Numbered from the stretch's first letter, positions 8,769-18,019 are shown. The stretch is DNA of 64,000 nt from Sphingobium ummariense RL-3 (GCF_000447205.1 NZ_AUWY01000023.1:71850-135849), one strand, 5' to 3'. The notes: generated from the letters alone by a model not told the origin. Translations and numbers: made by a program.

Positions 8769-10637
8769 TCAGTTGCCGACCGGCTGGCCGTCGGTGCGGC
8801 GCACCACGATCGTGGACGAGCGCGGCTGCTGGCCCGCGACCGGCCAGTTGTCGGTCGGGTGCTGGATGTTGATGAAGAAGTTCTTCAGGTCCGGGGTATA
8901 GGCGATGCCGGTGATCTCGCAGCCGGTGGGTCCGACCAGGAAGCGCTTCGACTGCTTGCTGGTCTGGTCGATGTAGAACATCGCATTGTGACCGAAGACC
9001 TGCTCGATCGACGTGCTCGGCTTGCCCGACGTGCCGGGGACGCTGTGGTCCGTCTGGACCCACAGGCGCCCCTTGGGATCGATGCGGATGCCGTCGGGGC
9101 TGGAGAAAGTGTCGCCCTTGATGTCGCCTTCCAGCTTGTCGCCGAAGCCCGCCAGTGCGGGATCGCCCGCCAGCAGGAAGATTTCCCAGGTGAAGGTCGT
9201 CGCCAGCGGCGAATTGTCCTTCTCCTTGAACTTGATGATGTGCCCATGCAGGTTGCGGGTGCGCGGGTTCGCCTTGTCCGCGGTCTGGCGGCCGCTGTTG
9301 TTGGTCAGCGTGACGAAGATCGCGCTGTTATCGGGGGCGACCGTGATCCATTCCGGCCGGTCCATGACGGTGCCGCCGGCGACGCGAGCGGCGACGATGG
9401 TATCGACCAGCACTTCGGCCTGGTTGCGGAAGGCGACGGTCTTGGGGGCCGGCGGCGTCACGCTCTGGCTGACATTGCCCGGATCGGTCGCGGTTTCCGT
9501 CAGGCCGTTCTGGCCGTGGACGAGCGCGCGCCATTCGCCGGTGCCATCCGCATTGAAGCGGGCGACATAGAGCGTGCCATGGTCGAGGAAGTCGATGTTC
9601 GACGCGCGGTTGGTCGTGCTGAACGAACGATCGCCGACGAACTTGTAGATGCAGCCCGGCGTGCCATCATGGCCCATGTAGAAGGCAACGCGGTTGTTGC
9701 TGTCCGCCATGAAGGCCACGTTTTCATGGTCGAAACGGCCCAGCGCGGTACGCTTGGTCGCAGGCGCCAGTTCCTGATAGGGGTCGATCTCGACCACCCA
9801 GCCATAGTTGCGCTCCGGCTGCGTCGGATCGATATAGTTGTTGGTCGTTTCCTCGCAGGTCAGATAGGTGCCCCAGGGGGTCCGGCCGGACGCACAGTTG
9901 TTGAGCGTGCCCTTGATGGTAGCCGACAGCAGGCCGGACGCTGGGCCGCTGGCCTTGTAGCTGCTGTTACCGGTGTAGCGCTTGTTGAACTTCGAACCAG
10001 CCTTCACCGCCCATTTACCGTCCGATCCCTTGGTGATCTCGACGACGCCCACGCCGACGGCGGAAAGCGCCAGCGCCTTCTGGTCGGCGGTCGCCTTCGC
10101 CGGGTCATAATCCCCGCTCATCAGGATGTTGAGGTCGGGCGCCTCGAAATTGATCGCGAGCAGGCCACCGGCATTGGCATCCGTGCCTGACAGCTCGAAA
10201 TATTCCATGCCGTCATGGTTGCCGCCCGACCATTTCTCCGCATCGGCCGGGGTAGGAAAGCCACCCGAATAAGGGGTGCCAGGCTCGATCGAATCGCCAG
10301 CCTTCAGCAGCACGTCGACGGTGTAGCCGTTGGGCACCGTGACTGTGTTCTGCTCGTTCGCCGCCACCGGCGCGAAGTTGATGGCATAGCTGGGCGGCGG
10401 GGTCGGGGTGGGTGTCGGCGTCGGGGTGGGCGTCGGCGAGCCTTCGTCATCGTCATCGCCGCAAGCGGCGAGCGCGCCCAGCATCGGCAGCACGGAGAGA
10501 CCCAGCAGGCCGTTCTTCAGGACAGTGCGGCGCGCGGGATTGGCAGCGACGATGGCTTCCAGGCTGCCTTCGCCGCCGGAAATGACGGGCTGCGCGTCGC
10601 GATAAGGCGCGCGCATCTTGTCGGTCAGATGAGACAT
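8769..10637 (-). CDS. phoX: PhoX/DUF839 family alkaline phosphatase, Tat-exported lipoprotein
   Basis: This 622-residue protein belongs to the PhoX (DUF839) family of calcium/iron-dependent phosphatases that release phosphate from organic esters outside the cytoplasm. The N-terminus has a twin-arginine motif (R36-R37 in ARRTVLKNG), a hydrophobic core and a lipobox ending LAAC59, so it is probably a Tat-exported lipoprotein. A proline-threonine repeat linker (about 68-80) tethers the catalytic domain. The body has the family's GNHDGMEYF, GRTPWGTYLTCEE and RFDHENVAF segments. A candidate Pho box lies about 110-135 bp upstream. Length is normal for the family. Confidence 0.88.
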   Translation of the reverse strand: MSHLTDKMRAPYRDAQPVISGGEGSLEAIVAANPARRTVLKNGLLGLSVLPMLGALAACGDDDDEGSPTPTPTPTPTPTPPPSYAINFAPVAANEQNTVTVPNGYTVDVLLKAGDSIEPGTPYSGGFPTPADAEKWSGGNHDGMEYFELSGTDANAGGLLAINFEAPDLNILMSGDYDPAKATADQKALALSAVGVGVVEITKGSDGKWAVKAGSKFNKRYTGNSSYKASGPASGLLSATIKGTLNNCASGRTPWGTYLTCEETTNNYIDPTQPERNYGWVVEIDPYQELAPATKRTALGRFDHENVAFMADSNNRVAFYMGHDGTPGCIYKFVGDRSFSTTNRASNIDFLDHGTLYVARFNADGTGEWRALVHGQNGLTETATDPGNVSQSVTPPAPKTVAFRNQAEVLVDTIVAARVAGGTVMDRPEWITVAPDNSAIFVTLTNNSGRQTADKANPRTRNLHGHIIKFKEKDNSPLATTFTWEIFLLAGDPALAGFGDKLEGDIKGDTFSSPDGIRIDPKGRLWVQTDHSVPGTSGKPSTSIEQVFGHNAMFYIDQTSKQSKRFLVGPTGCEITGIAYTPDLKNFFINIQHPTDNWPVAGQQPRSSTIVVRRTDGQPVGN

Positions 10638-10744
10638 GGTTGTACCCCTGTGCAGACGGGACTGTCGGCCGGATGCCGCGTCCTTTGCGCCGGGGGGCGT
10701 GGCAGACCCGCGTGAAGTTTCGGCGGCGGAACCGTGACCGCCGC

Positions 10745-10773
10745 ATGAAGATCGAATGACGGACAGATGACGC
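10745..10773 (-). promoter_or_regulatory. Candidate Pho box upstream of phoX
   Basis: On the minus strand, GCGTCAT, CCGTCAT and TCTTCAT occur one after another with 4-base spacers, i.e. at exactly 11-bp steps. The PhoB consensus is CTGTCAT repeats at 11-bp steps; the middle unit differs at one position. The site lies 108-136 bp upstream of the phoX start. Confidence 0.5.
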
Positions 10774-10786
10774 CCGTCGCAGAGGG

Positions 10787-11149
10787 TCAGAGCAGGGCGT
10801 TAACCTGCTCGATGAAACGCAGCACCGATATGGGCTTGGACACATAGGCTTCCGCGCCCGCCTCACGGATGCGCTCCTCGTCGCCCTTGCCGGCATAGGC
10901 GGTCACGGCCATGATGGGCACGGCCGACAGCCGTGCATCCCCCTTCAGCGAGATGATCAGGTCCACGCCGCTGACGCCGGGCAGGTGGATGTCGGTGATG
11001 ACCAGATCCGGCTCGAACGTACGCGCCTGGGCCAGCACGTCACGCCCGTCGCATAGCGGCAGAACCTCATGACCATGGGCGCGCAGAAGATCGCAAAAAA
11101 GTTTGAGATTGAGTTCGTTGTCCTCGACAACGAGCACGCGCTTTGCCAC
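10787..11149 (-). CDS. divK: Single-domain response regulator, DivK-like
   Basis: The protein is a 120-residue stand-alone receiver domain. The acidic pocket (E9-D10), phosphoacceptor D53 (ITDIHLPG) and the conserved lysine in YVSKPIS near 105 are all present. It closely resembles DivK, the essential alphaproteobacterial regulator that controls the CckA-CtrA cell-cycle phosphorelay through DivL and is phosphorylated by DivJ/PleC. The start is GTG at 11149 with AGGTGA upstream. The genes around it do not include pleD, which often accompanies divK elsewhere. Confidence 0.85.
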   Translation of the reverse strand: MAKRVLVVEDNELNLKLFCDLLRAHGHEVLPLCDGRDVLAQARTFEPDLVITDIHLPGVSGVDLIISLKGDARLSAVPIMAVTAYAGKGDEERIREAGAEAYVSKPISVLRFIEQVNALL

Positions 11150-11211
11150 CAGTCACCTGCGATCCACATATTGGACGGCGCGCGTACTCGCGCTTTTCCG
11201 TCGAGGACACC

Positions 11212-11502
11212 ATGCGACCCGAGGTTCCGAATGGCAAGCAGGATAGTCGCGGCGGGGATGCCGCGACGCTGGCGCTGCTGGCATTGGCCTGGACCCTGGC
11301 CGACGACCGGCGGGCGGACCGGCTTCTGGCGCTGACCGGTCTCGACGGGGCGGCCCTGCGCGCGGGCGTGGGCGATCCGGCGGTGCTGGGCGCCCTACTC
11401 GGCTTCCTCGCGGATCACGAACCCAACCTGATCGCCTGCGCCGAGGCGATCGACTGCACGCCCGAGGCACTGATCGCCGCACGGGAGACATTGAGCCAAT
11501 GA
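11212..11502 (+). CDS. DUF3572 family protein
   Basis: The 96-residue protein matches the small alphaproteobacterial DUF3572 family: a helical segment TLALLALAWTLADDRRADRLLALTG (split here over about 22-46), a DPAVLGALLGFLADHEPNL stretch, and a C-terminal helix. Function is unknown. The ATG at 11212 has GAGGA upstream. Its stop overlaps the start of the HAD gene (ATGA), so it leads a five-gene coupled run ending at 14451. It is divergent from divK, and about 60 bp separate the start codons. Confidence 0.75.
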   Translation: MRPEVPNGKQDSRGGDAATLALLALAWTLADDRRADRLLALTGLDGAALRAGVGDPAVLGALLGFLADHEPNLIACAEAIDCTPEALIAARETLSQ

Positions 11503-12155
11503 ACCGACCGCTGATCATCACCGATTGCGACGAGGTGCTGCTGCACATGGTCGTACCCTTCCGCCAGTGGCTGGAGGAAAAGCATGACGTGCATTTCGAC
11601 ATGCGCGAGCAGGGTTTTACCGAAGCGCTGCGCCACAAGGACAGCGGCGAGCCCCTGGAACGGGAACTGGTCTGGGCGCTGCTGATCGGCTTCTTCGACA
11701 GCGAGATGCATCGCCAGGCCCCCATTGCCGGCGCGGTCCAGGCGCTGCGCCGGCTATCGGAAGTCGCGGATATCGTCGTCCTTACCAATATTGGCGAGCG
11801 GCATCACGAGCTTCGCGTCGCGCAGCTCGCAGGCCACGGCCTCCCCTTTCCGGTCTTCTGGAACCAGGGCGGCAAGGGTCGCCCGCTGGCGCGGATCGTC
11901 GCCGAGCGCAGGCCGCGCGCGGCCCTGTTCATCGACGACCTGGCGGAGCATCATCATTCGGTGGCGAAGCATGCGCCGCAGGTCTGGCGGCTGCACATGG
12001 TGGGGGAGCCGGAGATTGCCGGCGGCGTGCCAGCCGCCTCCCATGCCCATGCACGCATCGACGATTGGGCGACGGCGGAAGCCTGGATCGCCGCGCGGCT
12101 GGCGGACGGCCACGCTCCCTTCAACCCCGCAGAAACCACGGAGTCCCTTTCATGA
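11499..12155 (+). CDS. HAD-superfamily hydrolase
   Basis: The 218-residue protein has HAD motif I as D9-C-D11-E-V (the usual DxDGT with E in place of G), motif II in VVLTNIG, a lysine candidate in QGGKGRP, and motif IV as FIDDLAEHH. This fits a small-molecule phosphatase; the substrate cannot be read from the sequence. Its start overlaps the DUF3572 gene by four bases, and its stop overlaps the RidA-like gene by four, so translation of all three is coupled. Confidence 0.8.
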   Translation: MNRPLIITDCDEVLLHMVVPFRQWLEEKHDVHFDMREQGFTEALRHKDSGEPLERELVWALLIGFFDSEMHRQAPIAGAVQALRRLSEVADIVVLTNIGERHHELRVAQLAGHGLPFPVFWNQGGKGRPLARIVAERRPRAALFIDDLAEHHHSVAKHAPQVWRLHMVGEPEIAGGVPAASHAHARIDDWATAEAWIAARLADGHAPFNPAETTESLS

Positions 12156-12616
12156 GCATCGAAGCCCGGATCGCCGAGCTCGGCATCGTCCTGCCACAAC
12201 CGGCCGCGCCGGTTGCGGCCTATGTGTCCTTCGTCGAGGCGAACGGACTGCTGCACATCTCCGGCCAGATCGCGCTGGCGCCGGACGGCCTGATGACCGG
12301 GCGGCTGGGCGAGGACCGCGACCTGGAATTCGGCGTCCTTGCGGCGCGCGTCTGCGGCCTCAATCTCGTCGCGCAGATGAAGGCCGCGCTGGGCAGCCTC
12401 GACCGCGTCGAACGGATCGTGAAGCTCGGTGCCTTCGTCACCAGCGCGCCCGGCTTCACCGACCAGCCCAAGGTCGCCAACGGCGCGTCGGAACTGATGG
12501 TCGAGATCTTCGGTGAAGCGGGCAAACATGCGCGCAGCGCGGTGGGCGTTCCAGCGCTGCCGCTGAATGCCGCGGTCGAGATCGATGCCGTCGTCCTCGT
12601 ACGGCCGGCTGTCTGA
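12152..12616 (+). CDS. RidA/YjgF-family protein
   Basis: The 154-residue protein is a RidA/YER057c/UK114 member of the longer subgroup. The C-terminal signature HARSAVGVPALPLNAAVEID contains the arginine that in active RidA proteins binds the carboxylate of the imine substrate. Such enzymes hydrolyse reactive enamines/imines made by PLP enzymes. The N-terminal part includes GLLHISGQIALAPDG. It is translationally coupled to the HAD gene, and its 3' end overlaps the GDPD gene in another frame. Confidence 0.85.
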   Translation: MSIEARIAELGIVLPQPAAPVAAYVSFVEANGLLHISGQIALAPDGLMTGRLGEDRDLEFGVLAARVCGLNLVAQMKAALGSLDRVERIVKLGAFVTSAPGFTDQPKVANGASELMVEIFGEAGKHARSAVGVPALPLNAAVEIDAVVLVRPAV

Positions 12617-13322
12617 CGTCGGCTTCCTGACCGCGCGCCCCTTCGCCCATCGTGGGCTGCACGGCGCGCATGTCAGCGAGAACGGACTTGCCGCTTTCGA
12701 TGCCGCCATCGCCGCCGGCGTTGGGATCGAATGCGATGTGCGGCCGAGCCGCGACGGCGTGGCGATGGTCTTCCACGACGCAGCGCTGACGCGCCTCACC
12801 GGCGCCGACGGCTTGGTCGCCGACCGGACCGCGCAGGAACTGGAAGAACTTTCGCTCGCCGACGGCGGAAGGATCCCGCGGCTCGCCTCCCTGCTGGAGC
12901 GATGCGCAGCGGGCACGCCGCTGCTGATCGAGGTCAAGATCGACGGGTGGGCGGTAGCGCCAGCCTGCGCGCCGGTCGCGGACGCGCTGGCGCAGCACTG
13001 CGGCGCGTCCTTCGCCGTCATGTCCTTCAACCCCTTCGCATTGCGCTGGTTCGCACGCCGGGGCTCGGCCTTCCCACGCGGGCTGGTCGTGACCGGGCAG
13101 GGCAAGGGCCGGTGGCGGGGCAGGATCGAAAGAGCCCTTGCAATGACACTGGCTAGGCCCGACTTTATCGCCTGTGACATCCGCGACCTGCCATCCCGCT
13201 TTGCGGCGCGTGCCCGTGCTCGGGGACTGCCCGTGCTGACATGGACCGTGCGCACCGATGCGCAGCGCGCCGTCGCAGCCATTCATGCCGACCAGATCAT
13301 CTTCGAGGACATGCATGGCTGA
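12585..13322 (+). CDS. Glycerophosphodiester phosphodiesterase family protein
   Basis: The family hallmarks are clear: FAHRGLHG with the catalytic His-Arg, the metal-binding E-x-D in IECDVRPS, and the second histidine in VFHDAALTRLTG. The reaction would be hydrolysis of glycerophosphodiesters to sn-glycerol 3-phosphate and an alcohol. The protein is cytoplasmic, with no signal peptide. The start is uncertain: ATG at 12585 (245 residues) or 12567, both inside the ridA-like gene, so the first residues are shared in an overlapping frame. The downstream gene overlaps its end by 8 bases. Confidence 0.85.
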   Translation: MPSSSYGRLSDVGFLTARPFAHRGLHGAHVSENGLAAFDAAIAAGVGIECDVRPSRDGVAMVFHDAALTRLTGADGLVADRTAQELEELSLADGGRIPRLASLLERCAAGTPLLIEVKIDGWAVAPACAPVADALAQHCGASFAVMSFNPFALRWFARRGSAFPRGLVVTGQGKGRWRGRIERALAMTLARPDFIACDIRDLPSRFAARARARGLPVLTWTVRTDAQRAVAAIHADQIIFEDMHG

Positions 13323-14451
13323 TGTGATCGCGCGCGTGGCGGGCGGCGTCGCAGAGCTGCCGCGCGACCAGTGGGATGCCTGCGCTGGATCGGCCAATCC
13401 CTTCGTTTCCTGGGATTTCCTTACGGCACTTGAGCGCTCGGGCAGCGTCGGGGAGGGAACGGGCTGGCAGCCGCTGCCGGTCGTTATCGAGGATGGCGAC
13501 GGGCGCATCGCTGCGGCGGCGCCCGCCTATGCCAAGACCCACAGCCAGGGCGAATATGTGTTCGACCATGGCTGGGCCGATGCCTGGGAGCGTGTGGGCG
13601 GGCAATATTATCCCAAGATCCAGATCGCCGCGCCCTTCTCTCCTGTGCCCGGCCCCCGCCTGCTGCTACGCGATCCGCAGAGCGGCCCGGCGCTGATCGC
13701 GGCGCTGGAGACCTTGGTCGAGCGTAACGGCCTCTCCTCCGCCCACGCCACTTTCGTCGATCCGGGCCAGGTTCCGCTGTTCGAACAGACCGGCTGGCTG
13801 ATACGAGAGGACAGCCAGTTCCATTGGACCAACCAGGGCTATCGCGAGTTCGAGGACTTCCTGGCCGGCCTGTCGAGCGCCAAGCGCAAGAACATCCGCA
13901 AGGAACGAGCACGTGCGGTCGAAGGGCTGGAGATCGTCCACCTGACCGGTAGCGACCTTACCAAGGCGCATTGGGACGCCTTCTGGACCTTCTATCAGGA
14001 TACGGGCGCGCGGAAATGGGGGCGGCCCTATCTGACCCGCTCCTTCTTCTCCATCCTGGGGGAGACGATGGCGGACAGGGTGCTGCTGATGCTGGCGCTG
14101 CGCGACGGGCAACCCGTGGCGGGCGCGCTGAACCTGATCGGCGCGGATACGCTCTACGGCCGCTACTGGGGCTGCACGCAGGACATTCCCAACCTGCATT
14201 TCGAACTGTGCTATTATCAGGCGATCGACGTCGCCATTGCGCGCGGGCTGCGGCGCGTGGAGGCGGGCGCGCAGGGATCGCACAAGCTGGCGCGCGGCTA
14301 TGCGCCCGAGCCGACCTATTCAGCGCATTTCATTCCCAACGCCAGCTTTCGCCGCGCGGTGGCGGATTTCCTGGAGGCGGAGCGGCTGGGCGTGCGGCGC
14401 GACCGCGAATGGTTGGCGCAGCACATGCCGTTCCGCAAGTCCGGCGACTGA
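13315..14451 (+). CDS. COG3146-type GNAT N-acyltransferase
   Basis: The 378-residue protein fits the COG3146 family (FemAB/GNAT-like fold, DUF482). Typical segments are NPFVSWDFLTALERSGS near the N-terminus, AYAKTHSQGEYVFDHGWADA, LSSAKRKNIRKERA, and the C-terminal EAGAQGSHKLARGYAPEPTYS. The family is often annotated as related to peptidoglycan or amino-acyl transfer, but no reaction is established. It is the last gene of the run that begins with DUF3572 and overlaps the GDPD gene. It ends 7 bp from a convergent gene. Confidence 0.8.
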   Translation: MADVIARVAGGVAELPRDQWDACAGSANPFVSWDFLTALERSGSVGEGTGWQPLPVVIEDGDGRIAAAAPAYAKTHSQGEYVFDHGWADAWERVGGQYYPKIQIAAPFSPVPGPRLLLRDPQSGPALIAALETLVERNGLSSAHATFVDPGQVPLFEQTGWLIREDSQFHWTNQGYREFEDFLAGLSSAKRKNIRKERARAVEGLEIVHLTGSDLTKAHWDAFWTFYQDTGARKWGRPYLTRSFFSILGETMADRVLLMLALRDGQPVAGALNLIGADTLYGRYWGCTQDIPNLHFELCYYQAIDVAIARGLRRVEAGAQGSHKLARGYAPEPTYSAHFIPNASFRRAVADFLEAERLGVRRDREWLAQHMPFRKSGD

Positions 14452-14458
14452 CCGCCGG

Positions 14459-14755
14459 TCAGGCGGCGCGCAGCTGCGTCGCGGCGATCACGGCGCGGGC
14501 CTGGCGCTGTGCTTCTGCGATCTCGCGCGCGGTCATCTCCTCGGCCACTTCGGCGCGCATCGCCTGCCCTTCCTCGCTGCCCTTGAGCGCGGCGAGATTG
14601 AACCATTTATGCGCCTCGATGAGGTCGATGGGCATGCCGCCCGTTCCGCAGCTGTGCGCCACGCCGCGATTGAAACATTCCTCCGCCGTCAGAGAAATCC
14701 CCTGCGGCATCCGACTTTCCATGAGAAAACGCGCACTGTTGAAACTGTTCGCCAC
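14459..14755 (-). CDS. Small Sel1-repeat-like protein
   Basis: The protein is predicted to have 98 residues. One Sel1-like (TPR-related) unit is visible: CFNRGVAHSCGTGGMPIDLI followed by EAHKWFNLAALKGSEEG, where A-H-K-W-F-N-L-A-A is typical of the repeat. A charged helix with AEEMTAREIAEAQ ends the protein. I chose the GTG at 14755 because AGGGGG lies 8 bases before it; internal ATGs are possible but would trim the N-terminus. It is probably a protein-protein interaction module of unknown partner. Confidence 0.65.
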   Translation of the reverse strand: MANSFNSARFLMESRMPQGISLTAEECFNRGVAHSCGTGGMPIDLIEAHKWFNLAALKGSEEGQAMRAEVAEEMTAREIAEAQRQARAVIAATQLRAA

Positions 14756-14942
14756 GACCGAATTCCCCCTGATGGATTTCGACGCACACAGACATGCAGT
14801 GTCACGCGATAAAAAATGGTTAACGGCATCAGCCCGATCATCACGTCGGTGCCGGTGCCAGGGCGGGCCGTAAAGGTTAACCCAAGTCGGCGCGGGTGCT
14901 TTTGGGGTGGCGTGGCGCCGCCATAACCAGCATAGGCCCTGC

Positions 14943-16211
14943 ATGCCTACGCCTCCGCGCCCGTCCCCGCCCGTTCGCGACATCGGCTTCCGCGAGTTCG
15001 TCCTTCTCTGCGCATGCCTGATGTCGATGAACGCGCTGTCGATCGATCCCATGCTGCCGGCTCTGCCGGACATCGGCCGCGACCTGCGCATTCCTCATCC
15101 CAATGATCGGCAGCTCATCATCGGCGTCTATTTCATGGGGATGGGTATCGGCTCGCTGTTCTTCGGAGTTCTGTCGGACCGGTTCGGGCGCAAGCCCGTA
15201 CTAGCCGTGACGATCGCCCTGTTCGCCATCGCCTCCGCCTCCTGCGCGGGCGCGCACAGCTTCGCGATGATCCTGATCGCCCGCGCCTGCGCCGGATTCT
15301 TCGCCGGCGCGAGCCGAGTGGTCACCATCAGCATCATCCGGGACCGTTTCCGCGGCGACGCCATGGCAAGGGTCATGTCGCTGATCTTCGCTGTGTTCAT
15401 GCTGATCCCTGTCGTGGCGCCCAGCTTCGGCCAAGCCATTTTGTGGCTCGCGCCATGGCGCTGGATCTTCTGGGCTCTGACGATCCTGGCCGCGTTGCTG
15501 TGGTTCTGGGTGATAACGCGCCTGCCTGAAACGCTCCGTCCGGAAAATCGGCTCGGGATCAGCCTGTCCTCGATCATCGCCACTGTCGCCATCGTGCTCC
15601 GCACCCGGGGCTCGATCGGCTATATGGCGGCGAGCGGCGTGATGATGGGCGGCCTCGTCGGCTTCATCATGTCGATCCAGCAGATCTTCTTCGACGCATT
15701 CGACGCCGCCGCGGTCTTCCCCCTCGGCTTCGCCGCCATCGCCGGCAGCATGGGAATCGGCAGTCTGCTCAACAGCCGGCTGGTCTCGCGCTTCGGCGCG
15801 CGGCGGCTGAGTCAGGGCGCTCTGATGGTCGTCATGGCGATTGCCGCCGTGCACTGCAGCGTCATCCTGCTGGGGTTGGAAGGCTTCTGGAGCTTCCTCT
15901 TCCTCCAGGCGCTGTCGATGCTGACGATCGCCTTCGTCGCATCCAACTTCAGCGCCATATCGATGGAGCCCTTTGCCAGGGGGGCGGGCGTTGCCTCGTC
16001 CTTCCAGGCATTCCTGACGACCGCGCTCTCCAGCGTGCTGGGCAGCATCGTGGGCCAGTCCTTCAACGGAACGCCGCTGCCGCTGGCTCTCGGTTTTCTG
16101 GTCTACGGCGCCTTTGCCCTGCTGATCGTCTTCTGGGCCGAGCGTGGCCGGCTGTTCACCCGGCCCGACAACAGCGCACTGCGCGATCCAGAGTTCAAAA
16201 CGGTGCACTGA
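14943..16211 (+). CDS. MFS drug-resistance transporter, Bcr/CflA subfamily
   Basis: The 422-residue inner-membrane protein has about 12 helices. The N-terminus has the DHA1 (12-TMS) pattern of Bcr/CflA: helix 1 with the S-x-D-P-M-L-P-A-L segment, and the loop 2-3 motif GVLSDRFGRKP. Helix 5 contains the family-typical VAPSFGQAI-like proline/glycine stretch. Members export bicyclomycin, sulfonamides, chloramphenicol or small peptides by proton antiport; the substrate here is unknown. A hairpin terminator follows immediately. Confidence 0.85.
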   Translation: MPTPPRPSPPVRDIGFREFVLLCACLMSMNALSIDPMLPALPDIGRDLRIPHPNDRQLIIGVYFMGMGIGSLFFGVLSDRFGRKPVLAVTIALFAIASASCAGAHSFAMILIARACAGFFAGASRVVTISIIRDRFRGDAMARVMSLIFAVFMLIPVVAPSFGQAILWLAPWRWIFWALTILAALLWFWVITRLPETLRPENRLGISLSSIIATVAIVLRTRGSIGYMAASGVMMGGLVGFIMSIQQIFFDAFDAAAVFPLGFAAIAGSMGIGSLLNSRLVSRFGARRLSQGALMVVMAIAAVHCSVILLGLEGFWSFLFLQALSMLTIAFVASNFSAISMEPFARGAGVASSFQAFLTTALSSVLGSIVGQSFNGTPLPLALGFLVYGAFALLIVFWAERGRLFTRPDNSALRDPEFKTVH

Positions 16212-16214
16212 AAG

Positions 16215-16241
16215 AAAAGGGGCGATCGCTCGCCCCTTTTT
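16215..16241. terminator. Bidirectional terminator between MFS and APC genes
   Basis: AAAAGGGGCGA/TCGCCCCTTTTT forms a nearly perfect stem with a short GC-containing loop and a T run on the plus strand and an A run (T on the minus strand) on the other side. It can serve both convergent genes. Confidence 0.8.
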
Positions 16242-16250
16242 CCACGGCTT

Positions 16251-17867
16251 TCAGGCGTCCTGCCCGCCCGGCGTATGCGCGCCCGGCATCGGCGGCACGG
16301 GCTGGGGCGGAATGCCGGCATCCTGCTCATGCGTTTCGATCAAGCCGCGGCCGACATGACTCTTGCGATAGCCATAGAGGAAATAGAGCACCAGCCCGAC
16401 CCCGCCCCACACCGGCAGGACGAGCTGCGCATCGACCGGCAGGTTGAAGAACAGCCCGATGCAGCCCAGGGCGGCGGTCGGTGCGATCACCCAGACGATG
16501 GGCGTGCGGAACGGCCGCACGCGCGTGGGATCCTTCACCCGCAGCACCAGCACCGCGATCGACACCATGAAGAAGGCGAAGAGCGTGCCGGAGTTGGAGA
16601 TGTCGGCGAGCTGGCCGACGGGCAGCAGCGCCGCGCCGATCGCGACGAAGATGCCGGTGACGATGGTCACGACGTGCGGCGTCTTGAAGCGGGGATGGAT
16701 GCTGGCGAGCTTTTCCGGCAACAGGCCGTCGCGCGCCATCACGAAGAAGATGCGGGTCTGGCCGAACATCATCATCAGGATGACCGACGGCAGCGCCAGG
16801 TTGGCGGCGAGGCCAAGGGCATTGCCGACCACCGTCCAGTTGATCGAGCGCAGCACATGGGCGAGCGCCTCATTCGAGCAGACGAGGTCGCTCGCATGGG
16901 CGGCGGTGGCGCAGGCGGCCACGAAGCCCTGGCTGCCCGGCGCGACGACCGATCCGTCGGGTCCCAACACCGGCTGCGCACCGATCGCGCCGATCGCGCC
17001 GGCGGCGACCAGAAGGTAGAAGATGGTGCAGATCATCAGGCTGCCGATCAGTCCGATCGGCACGTTGCGCTGCGGGTTCTTGGTTTCCTCGGCAGCGGTC
17101 GAGACGGCGTCGAAACCGACATAGGCGAAGAAGATGGAGGCAGCGGCGCCGACCACGCCCATGCCGCTCGTCCCGGCGGGGCCGAACCAGCCATTGGGCG
17201 CGAAGGGCGAGAAATTGCCGGTGTCGAGCACCGGAAGGGTGAGCGCGATGAACACCGTGAGCGCCGTCACCTTGATCGCGACCAGTACGGCGTTGACGCG
17301 CGCGCTTTCCGTGGTGCCGATCACCAGCAGGGCGGTGACAGCCAGCGCCACGACGATCGCGGGAATGTTGATGATTCCGTGGGTGAAGTCGGCATGCGGC
17401 AGGAAACCGTTCATCGTCCAGACCGGCCCGGCCGACAGCGCCTGTGGTAACTGGAGCCCCGTCACGCTTTTGAGCAGGCCCATGAAATAGCCCGACCATC
17501 CCACCGATACCGCGCTGGCCGCCACGGCATATTCGAGGATCAGGGCCCAGCCGACCATCCAGGCCAGCAGTTCGCCCACCACGGCGTAGGTATAGGTGTA
17601 GGCAGAGCCCGACACTGGCACCATCGAGGCGATTTCCGAGTAGCAGAGCGCGGCGAAGGCACAGACGGCACCCGCGATCACGAAGCTCCACATCATGCCC
17701 GGTCCGGCCTTCTGCGCGGCAGCGGCGGTCAGAACGAAAATGCCGGTGCCGATGATGGCCCCGACGCCCAGCAGCGTCAGCTGGACCGGACCCAGCGTGC
17801 GGACGAGAGATTTCTTTTCCGCCGTGGCCAATATGGCGTCCAGAGGCTTGATGCGCCCGAATATCAT
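16251..17867 (-). CDS. APC-superfamily amino acid permease
   Basis: The 538-residue inner-membrane protein has about 12-14 helices. Helix 1 has the APC signature GVGAIIGTGIFVLTA (about 33-47), which forms the amino-acid carboxylate-binding unwound region. The sequence AGAVCAFAALCYSEIASMVP that follows is typical of the cationic amino acid transporter (CAT/YfnA-like) branch. The substrate is likely amino acids, imported with protons; it cannot be specified further. It is convergent with the MFS gene. The soluble C-terminal tail is rich in proline. Confidence 0.85.
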   Translation of the reverse strand: MIFGRIKPLDAILATAEKKSLVRTLGPVQLTLLGVGAIIGTGIFVLTAAAAQKAGPGMMWSFVIAGAVCAFAALCYSEIASMVPVSGSAYTYTYAVVGELLAWMVGWALILEYAVAASAVSVGWSGYFMGLLKSVTGLQLPQALSAGPVWTMNGFLPHADFTHGIINIPAIVVALAVTALLVIGTTESARVNAVLVAIKVTALTVFIALTLPVLDTGNFSPFAPNGWFGPAGTSGMGVVGAAASIFFAYVGFDAVSTAAEETKNPQRNVPIGLIGSLMICTIFYLLVAAGAIGAIGAQPVLGPDGSVVAPGSQGFVAACATAAHASDLVCSNEALAHVLRSINWTVVGNALGLAANLALPSVILMMMFGQTRIFFVMARDGLLPEKLASIHPRFKTPHVVTIVTGIFVAIGAALLPVGQLADISNSGTLFAFFMVSIAVLVLRVKDPTRVRPFRTPIVWVIAPTAALGCIGLFFNLPVDAQLVLPVWGGVGLVLYFLYGYRKSHVGRGLIETHEQDAGIPPQPVPPMPGAHTPGGQDA

Positions 17868-18019
17868 GTATGGAGCCCTTTGTGCTTGATGTCTTTTGCC
17901 CGGACGGCCGTTCGCCCGTCCCCTTTTTGCTATGGGGGCGGAGACTATCGCCTATTCCGCCGCGCGCAAGTATGTTGCGCTCGGGAGACATGAGCTTCGC
18001 GCATCAAAGAAGGAACAGG

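Noticed and set aside
8703..10190. Long open frame on the plus strand opposite phoX (495 codons).
   Set aside because: It is a shadow of phoX; GC-rich genes leave long open frames on the other strand. The translation is low-complexity R/A/V/G with no family features, and phoX is unambiguous.
10390..10440. Short tandem repeat that could be read as a small repeat array.
   Set aside because: It encodes the Pro-Thr linker of PhoX and is explained by the protein; no CRISPR-like spacing.
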